From Candidatus Brocadia sp. WS118 (lineage in GTDB: Bacteria; Planctomycetota; Brocadiia; Brocadiales; Brocadiaceae), in contig PHFX01000152.1 of assembly GCA_007618135.1 (NCBI GenBank), positions 1 through 64,000 on the forward strand: a DNA stretch of 64,000 nucleotides, in the 5' to 3' direction. The translations under genes and the position numbers were made by a program. Position 1 is the stretch's first letter. Each line of letters opens with the position of its first letter. Below, piece by piece: positions 57,699 through 64,000 of the stretch. The notes under the pieces are model-generated. The model made no database searches, was not told where the DNA came from, and saw nothing but the letters and a program-made list of their open reading frames with translations.

Positions 57699-58273
57699 CT
57701 GCCTTCGGCAGCGACTTTAAATCTCCCCTCTAAAAAGAGGGGCCGGGGGTGTGTTACGACATCATGTACACACCCATTTATCCCATAAGGTAGGTCAACC
57801 GTACCCGGTTGACATCATAATGACAAGCGTGGACGCTTGTCCTACCAAAAGAGGGGAATTATAAAACATTGAAATTCCTGAACATTTCGGCGACTTTCCC
57901 CCCTGTTTCCCCCCGTAAACGTGGGGATTATGGGGGGTAATTGAAATTCCTGAACTTTAAATTAGGCTGACTTCTGCAGCTACTTTAAGCTCCCCTTATT
58001 GTAAGGCGACCAGACTGGTCGCTCTACATGGGCCGGAGGATGAACCGGTTTGAAATTCCTTGAACATTGAACATAAATAGCCACAATGTCGCTAATACAA
58101 AGTTCACAAGGATGGTTCAAGATTGGACCAGATATTTTATCAGTACCCCAGAGTTTGAACTTGTGTTGTGAAACATGATCATACCAAATGTTTCGGTTCA
58201 ATCGAGGATGATTGAACCAGCGAAAAAGGGTGTCCTGGTGTAAAGAAGTTGCCAAAATCATGATTTAACGTTT
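57699..58273. other. Repeat-dense intergenic region
   Basis: Contains in order a CCCCTCTAAAAAGAGGGGCC hairpin, the 58-bp repeat copy 4 (57789-57846), a CCCCCGTAAACGTGGGG hairpin, GCGACCAGACTGGTCGC (near 58003) and the hairpin GGTTCAATC-GAGGAT-GATTGAACC (58196-58219). No gene. Confidence 0.6.
57789..57846 (-). repeat. 58-bp double-hairpin repeat, copy 4 (inverted)
   Basis: Orientation as copy 3: GTCAACCG/CGGTTGAC, then GACAAGCG/CGCTTGTC, ends GGTAG/CTACC. Exactly 58 bp. Confidence 0.85.
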
Positions 58274-59554
58274 ATGCAAGCCTCTATCTTACGGATTATT
58301 TTCAGTTGGCGGATGCTGGTTACGTTTTTCCTGGGAATAAGCTCCGGCATCCCTCTCCTCGTCACCGGTTCCACACTCCAGGCATGGATGACCGATGAAA
58401 AGGTTGCTCTTGCCGTAATTGGATTATTTTCCCTTGTGGGGCTGCCTTATACCGTCAAGTTCTTCTGGGCGCCTGTTATGGACCGCTATGTGCCGCCATT
58501 GTTTGGCAGGAGACGTGGCTGGATCCTGATTTCCCAGATGCTTCTCATGCTGGCCATTGGCTCATTTTCCTTGGTAAGACCTGCTGAATCCCCCTGGATG
58601 ATAGCCTTTCTTGCCGTGTTCGTGTCCTTTTTGAGTGCAAGCCAGGACATCGTAGTCGATGCCTACCGGAGAGAACTTTTACACGATGAAGAATTAGGAT
58701 TAGGTTCTGCTCTGGCTGTCAACGGTTATCGCATAGGCATGCTCATTTCCGGGGCATGTGCCCTCATCTTAGCCGACCATATTTCCTGGAATATCGTTTA
58801 TCTGCTCTTAGCAGCTTCGCTCTTCGTAGGTATTATTACTACGTGCCTGGCGCCGTGTCCGGCAGGACAGATAATTTCCCCAAAATCCCTTCGCGAATCG
58901 GTTGTAGGCCCTTTCCTTGATTACTTTAAGAGAGCAGGCGCATTTGAAATCCTGGCCTTTATCCTCCTTTATAAAATGGGAGACGTCATGGCGAGCAGCA
59001 TGACAACCCCTTTCATTTTACAGATGGGTTTCACCAAGACGGAATTGGCAGCCGTGGTAAAGACCTTTGGGATATTTGCCACGATTGCGGGAGGTCTTGT
59101 TGGCGGTATCCTCTTAATAAAACTCGGTCTTTACAAAGGTCTTTTGATCTTTGGAATCCTTCAGGCCATTTCAACCCTTTCTTTCTCTGCACTTGCATCT
59201 CTGGGTGCCTATAGTTCCGTGTTAGCGGCTACGGTTGCCTTTGAAAATTTAACGAGTGGTATGGGCACCTCCGCATTCACGGCTTTTATGGCAAGCCTCT
59301 GCAATAAAAGATTTACCGCCACGCAATATGCGCTCTTGAGCAGCCTCATGGGTGTGCCGCGGGTGTTTGTTTCTGCCCCTACCGGTTTTCTCGCTGAGCG
59401 GTTAGGTTGGGTTGCATTTTTTATCTATTGCACTTTGGCTGCAATTCCCGGACTCATCTTTCTTTCTCGTTACCGGGTATGGCAAGAGGGGCTGGGTGCT
59501 GTTCATGGTAAAGATATTTCTCAGAAAGACCGTGAATTCTCCGTTGATTCTTGA
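58274..59554 (+). CDS. AmpG-like MFS transporter
   Basis: A 426-aa, 12-helix major facilitator. GSGIPLLVTGSTLQAWM-like start (SSGIPLLVTGSTLQAWMTDE), FFWAPVMDRYVPP and FGRRRGW match AmpG, which imports anhydromuropeptides during peptidoglycan recycling. Some MFS relatives of AmpG move other compounds. The SQDIVVDAYRREL motif is also diagnostic. Confidence 0.88.
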   Translation: MQASILRIIFSWRMLVTFFLGISSGIPLLVTGSTLQAWMTDEKVALAVIGLFSLVGLPYTVKFFWAPVMDRYVPPLFGRRRGWILISQMLLMLAIGSFSLVRPAESPWMIAFLAVFVSFLSASQDIVVDAYRRELLHDEELGLGSALAVNGYRIGMLISGACALILADHISWNIVYLLLAASLFVGIITTCLAPCPAGQIISPKSLRESVVGPFLDYFKRAGAFEILAFILLYKMGDVMASSMTTPFILQMGFTKTELAAVVKTFGIFATIAGGLVGGILLIKLGLYKGLLIFGILQAISTLSFSALASLGAYSSVLAATVAFENLTSGMGTSAFTAFMASLCNKRFTATQYALLSSLMGVPRVFVSAPTGFLAERLGWVAFFIYCTLAAIPGLIFLSRYRVWQEGLGAVHGKDISQKDREFSVDS

Positions 59555-59923
59555 CTTGCTATCATCACGAATTGGCATTACAATGTCATTTCTTCAGAGA
59601 GTCTGTGTTATAAATCTATGCTAAGAAATTTTGTAACAATTTAGTCTTTTGAAAAAGTAGGGGCGAAGCATTTGCCTAGTTGGGTATGAAAGCATGTATG
59701 CTAATTATGGCAAATGCTTCGCCCCTACACTGCGTGGCAAACATCGCCATTATGGAAATTTTTCAAAAAACTAACGTGTTAAGAAATTTTCAATATCTCT
59801 GCTATGGCCTTACACACCCCCAACCCCCTCTCAAGAGGGGAATAAAGGAGTCCCCTCCGGGGAGGGGATTCAGGGGTGGGTTTAGTCTTATATTAAACAG
59901 TATTTAACAAGGAGGACAGTATC
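59555..59923. other. Repeat-filled gap before the DUF4139 gene
   Basis: Holds MITE-like copy D and then a pair of GC-rich hairpins (CCCCCTCTCAAGAGGGG and CCCCTCCGGGGAGGGG, about 59818-59870). AAGGAGG at about 59908 is the ribosome-binding site of the next gene. Confidence 0.5.
59633..59780. repeat. MITE-like element, copy D
   Basis: Left end GTAACAATTTAGTCTTTTGA (59633-59652) and right end TTTTTCAAAAAACTAACGTG (59758-59777). The core GTAGGGGCGAAGCATTTGCC pairs with GGCAAATGCTTCGCCCCTAC. Same termini as copies A-C, a different core. Confidence 0.75.
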
Positions 59924-61294
59924 ATGAAACAAAGGATTCCTGGTATTATTGTATTCGGCTTGGTTCTTCTCCCGTTTCTTAGTCCGAATGCCGGAGCACA
60001 AGGGAAACAAGTCTCTATTACCATTTATCAGAATAATTACGGCCTCGTTCGCGACGTCCGTGAAATGGAACTCAAGGCAGGCATTCAGGAGATTCGTTTT
60101 ACAGACGTTGCGTCGCAAATTGACCCCACCTCGGTTCATTTTAAATCACTGACAGCGCCTGATCAGACTGCCATTCTTGAGCAGAATTATGAATATGACC
60201 TAGTGAGTGCAGAAAAGATATTGCAAAAATATCTTGATCAGTCCGTTCAGCTTTTTACCAAAGAGGGCAAGATTTTTGAGGGAAAATTGCTGAACGCCGG
60301 TGGAACAGTCGTCCTCGAAAAAAAAGACGGCGGAATCCAGTCAATCGCTATGGCAAACGTTCAGAATGTGGACTTTCCTAAACTGCCCGCAGGTCTTATC
60401 ACCCGGCCAACGCTGGTGTGGTATCTTTCAAATGAAAAAGACGGCAAGCACCAAATGGAAACGAGCTATCTAACGGAGGGGATTGGCTGGCATGCAGAAT
60501 ACGTTGCTCTGGTGAATAAAGACGACACGGCATTGGATTTGTCTGCCTGGGTCTCAGTTGATAATCAATCGGGTACCGATTACGAGAACGCCAAACTGAA
60601 ACTGATAGCGGGTGATGTTCATCGGGCAACTCCACCGCCACCACGCCACATGGACTATGAGGTGCAGGCAATGGCAAAAGCAGCGCCTGCCAGACAATTC
60701 GAGGAAAAGGCCTTTTTCGAGTACCATCTTTATACGCTTCAGCGTGCAGCAACGATTAAAAATAATCAAATAAAACAGCTCTCGCTTTTCCCCACAGCAA
60801 CAACACCCGTGAAAAAGATTTATGAATATGACGGCTCGAAAAATGAAAAGAAGGTTAATGTGAAGTTGGAATTTGAAAATACCGAGAAAAATGGACTGGG
60901 ACTCCCTATCCCTGCGGGCAAGGTGCGGGTCTATAAGTCAGATGAGGACCAATCGCAGATATTTATCGGAGAGGACCAGATCGACCACACCCCGAAGGAT
61001 GAAAAAATTCGTCTGTACGTCGGAGACGCCTTTGACGTGGTCGGGGAACGGAAACAAATCACTTACAAACAACTGGGTGATCGGGCACGGGAAGAAACAT
61101 GGGAGATCAAGTTACGCAATCATAAAAAAGAGGATATCGAAGTCTTAGTAACGGAGCATCTCTGGGGTGACTGGGAAATCCGCGAGTCTTCTCACACGTA
61201 TAATAAAAAAGACGCCGGTACCATCGAATTTGTAATTCCGGTGAAAAAGGATGCAGAGGCTATCGTAAAATATACCATCTTATATCGCTGGTAG
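59924..61294 (+). CDS. DUF4139 domain-containing exported protein
   Basis: 456 aa. The signal peptide ends at PNAGAQ. The body is mainly beta-strand, with VTIYQNNYGLVRDVREMELK and YLTEGIGWHAEYVAL segments typical of DUF4139 proteins (a family of unknown function, sometimes near mucoidy inhibitor A). It is probably periplasmic. It ends 6 nt before the CorA-like gene, so the pair is likely an operon. Confidence 0.85.
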   Translation: MKQRIPGIIVFGLVLLPFLSPNAGAQGKQVSITIYQNNYGLVRDVREMELKAGIQEIRFTDVASQIDPTSVHFKSLTAPDQTAILEQNYEYDLVSAEKILQKYLDQSVQLFTKEGKIFEGKLLNAGGTVVLEKKDGGIQSIAMANVQNVDFPKLPAGLITRPTLVWYLSNEKDGKHQMETSYLTEGIGWHAEYVALVNKDDTALDLSAWVSVDNQSGTDYENAKLKLIAGDVHRATPPPPRHMDYEVQAMAKAAPARQFEEKAFFEYHLYTLQRAATIKNNQIKQLSLFPTATTPVKKIYEYDGSKNEKKVNVKLEFENTEKNGLGLPIPAGKVRVYKSDEDQSQIFIGEDQIDHTPKDEKIRLYVGDAFDVVGERKQITYKQLGDRAREETWEIKLRNHKKEDIEVLVTEHLWGDWEIRESSHTYNKKDAGTIEFVIPVKKDAEAIVKYTILYRW

Positions 61295-61300
61295 ACTGCC

Positions 61301-62230
61301 ATGATTACAATTTACAAAAGTACAAATACCAGACTGGAGACGATTGGCTCTTTGTCTGAGGGGTGCTGGGTTAGTGTGATAGAACCTGACGACCGGGAGA
61401 TTGCACAGGTTAAGGATTTTGGTATTCCCGCTGATTTTATAACCCATGCCCTCGATATCGATGAACGTGCCCACACAGAACGAAATGATGGAGTTGTCCT
61501 TATTGTACTCCGTTTACCCCAGGAACAGGATAAGACGGCGCAAATTCCCTATAGCACCGTACCTCTTGGGATTATCCTGACCGGTTCACTCATCGTGACT
61601 ATTTGTAGGGCGGAAACGGCTGTTATGCGGAAGTTTATTGCAGGTCAGGCAAACGGTTTGTCTACCGACAAAAAGAACCGGTTTGTCCTGCAACTGCTCC
61701 TCCATACTGCCAATCAATACCTTCATTATTTAAGGGACATAGATGCGACTGTTGATGTGCTTGAGGATAAGCTGTACCGTTCGTTGCAAAACAAGGAAGT
61801 CATGGATTTGTTAAAATACCAGAAGAGTCTGGTGTATTTCACCACTGCCCTGAAGTCCAACGAACTCATGCTGGAACGGCTGCAAAAAGGCCAGTTGTTC
61901 CAGCCCCATCCGGAGGATGTGGAACTGCTGGATGACGTGCTTATTGAAATCCGTCAGGCCATCGAAATGACGTATATCTCCGAGAACATCCTCAGTCAAA
62001 TGATGGATGCCTTTGCATCGATCATTTCCAATAATTTAAACGTCGTCATGAAAATCCTGACATCCATAACCATCGTCATCAGCTTCCCCACCCTCATCGC
62101 CAGTTTGTACGGCATGAACGTCCGCCTCCCCGGACAACATCTCCCGTATGCATTTTCATTGACGCTGTTAGCATCTCTGATGATATCTTCGATTGTTGTG
62201 CTTGTTTTTTGGAAAAAGAACTGGATATGA
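61301..62230 (+). CDS. corA: CorA-family divalent cation channel
   Basis: 309 aa. A cytosolic alpha-beta domain, a long stalk helix, and two C-terminal membrane helices joined by the signature YGMNVRLPG (the GMN selectivity filter). It mediates Mg2+ (or Co2+/Ni2+) uptake as a pentamer. It is directly downstream of the DUF4139 gene. Confidence 0.93.
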   Translation: MITIYKSTNTRLETIGSLSEGCWVSVIEPDDREIAQVKDFGIPADFITHALDIDERAHTERNDGVVLIVLRLPQEQDKTAQIPYSTVPLGIILTGSLIVTICRAETAVMRKFIAGQANGLSTDKKNRFVLQLLLHTANQYLHYLRDIDATVDVLEDKLYRSLQNKEVMDLLKYQKSLVYFTTALKSNELMLERLQKGQLFQPHPEDVELLDDVLIEIRQAIEMTYISENILSQMMDAFASIISNNLNVVMKILTSITIVISFPTLIASLYGMNVRLPGQHLPYAFSLTLLASLMISSIVVLVFWKKNWI

Positions 62231-62294
62231 TCACCCCAAAAGATTATCAGGAGATTTTGTAAATTAATAAACCTTGTTTCGTGAAAAGTTTGCC

Positions 62295-63569
62295 ATGATT
62301 ACCATAAAACCGGTAAAGGGAACAATTGATGCCGTGGTCAAGGTGCCCGGTTCAAAGAGTTATACAAACCGCGCGCTTATCACGGCAGCGCTGGCCGATG
62401 GGACATCCACGATTACCAATGCCCTTTTCAGCGACGATACCAAATATATGGCATCCAGCCTGAATGCCCTGGGAATACCCGTTGATGCACATCAAAATAC
62501 CAGCAGATTTGTCGTGCATGGTAAGAGAGGAAGTATTCCGGCAGCACAGGGGAATTTGTTTGTCGGGAATGCGGGGACTGCGATGAGGTTTTTAACAGCC
62601 ATGCTGACCCTGGGCAACGGGATATATGAAATAGATGGTGTGCCGCGCATGCGGCAAAGGCCCATCCAGGATTTGCTTGACGGTTTACAGCAGCTTGGCG
62701 CGGATGCCGTATCGAAAAATAATGACGGCTGCCCGCCGGTGATAGTCCGGGCGAAAGGATTACAGGGCGGATTAACCGTGGTAAAAGGTGACTTGAGCAG
62801 CCAGTATTTCAGCGCGCTATTGATGACATCTCCGTATGCAAAAAAAGACGTTATCATTGAAGTGAAGGGTAACCTGGTTTCAAAACGGTATGTGGACATG
62901 ACGGTGGCTTTGATGCGTGAGTTTGGGGTGCAAATAGAGAATCATGGCTATAAAAGGTTTATCGTAAAATCCGGGCAGCGTTACCAGGCAACAAACTACG
63001 AAGTAGAGGGAGACGCATCGGCTGCTTCTTATTTTTTTGCCGCTGCCGCCATTACCGGTGGAAAGGTAAGGGTTGTGGGCATTGGAAGTAATTCCTTACA
63101 GGGGGACATTCATTTTGTTGACGTTTTGAAGGGCATGGGCTGCCAGGTTACCGTCGGCAGCAACTGGATTGAGGTACAGGGAGGGGATTTGCGCGGCGTA
63201 GATATTGACATGGGCGATATGCCCGATGTGGTACAAACACTCGCTGCAGTATCGGTATTTGCACAGGGGAAAACCCGGGTCCGCAACGTAAAAAATATGC
63301 GTATCAAGGAAACCGACCGGATTGCCGCAGTAGTCAATGAATTGCGGCGGATGGGGATTTCTGCGGTAGAGGATGAGGATGGTTTTGAAATTGAACCGTC
63401 TCCGCCATGCCCGGCTGAGATAGAGACCTATGACGATCACCGCATGGCTATGAGTTTTGCTTTGATTGGCCTGCGTTCGTCTGGAATCACGATAAAAAAT
63501 CCCGAATGTATTGCAAAGACGTTTCCCGATTATTTTCAACGTCTAGAAGCCTTGCGGGGTGGAAAATAG
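62295..63569 (+). CDS. aroA: 3-phosphoshikimate 1-carboxyvinyltransferase (EPSP synthase)
   Basis: 424 aa from ATG 62295. It joins PEP to shikimate-3-phosphate. PGSKSYTNRALITAALADG near the N-terminus, the GNAGTAMRFLTAML PEP-binding block and the C-terminal TYDDHRMAMSFALIGL are all present. GNAGTAMR is the usual GNAGT form. Complete. Confidence 0.95.
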   Translation: MITIKPVKGTIDAVVKVPGSKSYTNRALITAALADGTSTITNALFSDDTKYMASSLNALGIPVDAHQNTSRFVVHGKRGSIPAAQGNLFVGNAGTAMRFLTAMLTLGNGIYEIDGVPRMRQRPIQDLLDGLQQLGADAVSKNNDGCPPVIVRAKGLQGGLTVVKGDLSSQYFSALLMTSPYAKKDVIIEVKGNLVSKRYVDMTVALMREFGVQIENHGYKRFIVKSGQRYQATNYEVEGDASAASYFFAAAAITGGKVRVVGIGSNSLQGDIHFVDVLKGMGCQVTVGSNWIEVQGGDLRGVDIDMGDMPDVVQTLAAVSVFAQGKTRVRNVKNMRIKETDRIAAVVNELRRMGISAVEDEDGFEIEPSPPCPAEIETYDDHRMAMSFALIGLRSSGITIKNPECIAKTFPDYFQRLEALRGGK

Positions 63570-63774
63570 TATTGAATTAGGCTGCCTTCGGCGCTTTATT
63601 CAAAGAAAAGATCGAACCGCAGAACAAGGAATATCGAAGAGTGAAGTAAAAATACTTCATCATTCAACATTCCTTGTTCGATATTCGGCGTATTGCTTTT
63701 CAATAGTAAAGCGACGAGGCTCGTCGCTCTACAACTGCAGCTTTGAAATTCCTAAACCTTAAAACTCACATTTT
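63570..63774. repeat. Intergenic hairpins between aroA and ribD
   Basis: A large imperfect inverted repeat (GAACAAGGAATATCGAAGAG near 63621 with CATTCCTTGTTCGATATTCG near 63668) and a GCGACGAGGCTCGTCGC hairpin (63710-63726). A TTAGGCTGCCTTCGGC tract opens it. No gene. Confidence 0.55.
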
Positions 63775-64000
63775 ATGAGCATCTTGAGTACAACGCCAGA
63801 TCTTGATGAAAAATATATGACCCTTGCCCTGGAATTGGCAGAAAAGGGGCGTGGAACCGTAGAGCCCAATCCGATGGTGGGCGCGGTGCTGGTAAAAAAT
63901 GGTGAGATTCTTGGAAAGGGATATCACCAGGCCTTTGGAGAGGCTCATGCTGAGATACATGCAATTCGTGAGGGCGGAAAAAGCTGTAAAGGTGCGACGC
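63775..64000 (+). CDS. ribD: Riboflavin biosynthesis protein RibD, N-terminal part (cut by window end)
   Basis: 75 codons remain. PNPMVGAVLVKNGEILGKGY and the zinc-deaminase motif HAEIHAI (His-Ala-Glu, about residues 62-68) identify the pyrimidine deaminase domain of RibD. The reductase domain would lie beyond 64000. A repeat-rich gap precedes it. Confidence 0.9.
   Translation, partial: MSILSTTPDLDEKYMTLALELAEKGRGTVEPNPMVGAVLVKNGEILGKGYHQAFGEAHAEIHAIREGGKSCKGAT

Overview
The window looks like a piece of the chromosome of an anammox-type planctomycete (Candidatus Brocadiales, for example Brocadia, Jettenia or Kuenenia). This is an inference from gene content. The supporting genes are an octaheme, hydroxylamine-oxidoreductase-like cytochrome c with a signal peptide (21177-22778), a cytochrome-P460-type gene, a complete F1Fo ATP synthase cluster, an SbtA/SbtB bicarbonate-uptake pair, and many short palindromic repeats between genes. 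No rRNA, tRNA or CRISPR array was found.

Layout. 0.1-9.9 kb: a 2-hydroxyacid dehydrogenase, a nucleoside phosphorylase-like gene, a HicAB toxin-antitoxin pair, two radical SAM genes, a BshB1-like deacetylase and a HypE/AIR-synthase-like gene. 9.9-11.3 kb: the remnant of an integron, with a frameshifted and truncated integrase gene divergent from two cassette-like genes (GNAT, PNPOx family) and GTTAGC-type core sites. 11.7-28.6 kb: conserved genes (priA, guaB, CCA-adding enzyme, HAO-like cytochrome, tsaB) separated by an accessory zone of intact and broken toxin-antitoxin modules, an IS1380-type transposase, and further attC-like sites around a zinc-ribbon gene plus a PD-(D/E)XK nuclease-like gene. 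29.1-40.8 kb: rfbB, the atp cluster (atpZ-I-B-E-F-H-A-G-D-C, minus strand), a PhoU-like gene, hemL and purN. 41.5-46.6 kb: sbtB-sbtA, an M16 peptidase, a TPR lipoprotein and a P460-type gene without a leader. 47.0-55.4 kb: carB and carA, a sugar epimerase, a CDP-alcohol phosphatidyltransferase and ribBA. 55.8-64 kb: an amino-acid permease, an AmpG-like transporter, a DUF4139 protein next to a CorA channel, aroA, and the start of ribD cut by the window end.

The most unusual content lies outside the conserved genes. (1) A decayed integron, with orphan attC-like sites 15 kb away that bracket a probable two-gene cassette. (2) A family of small elements sharing about 25-bp terminal inverted repeats (GTAACAATTTAG...) but carrying unrelated palindromic cores, four copies. 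(3) A 58-bp double-hairpin repeat, four copies of exactly the same length in both orientations, one of them inside the ATP synthase cluster. (4) Two toxin-antitoxin modules that each lie between the 3' end of a neighbouring gene and a second, diverged copy of that 3' end. (5) A 98-bp palindromic element flanked by 11-bp direct repeats beside an attC-like site. (6) Many partial or broken genes: integrase, PIN, DUF5618, S23-type four-helix bundle, M16, P460 and HicB-like.

Most family assignments come from motifs read directly in the translations. Functional roles are family knowledge, and links between neighbouring genes are inference.
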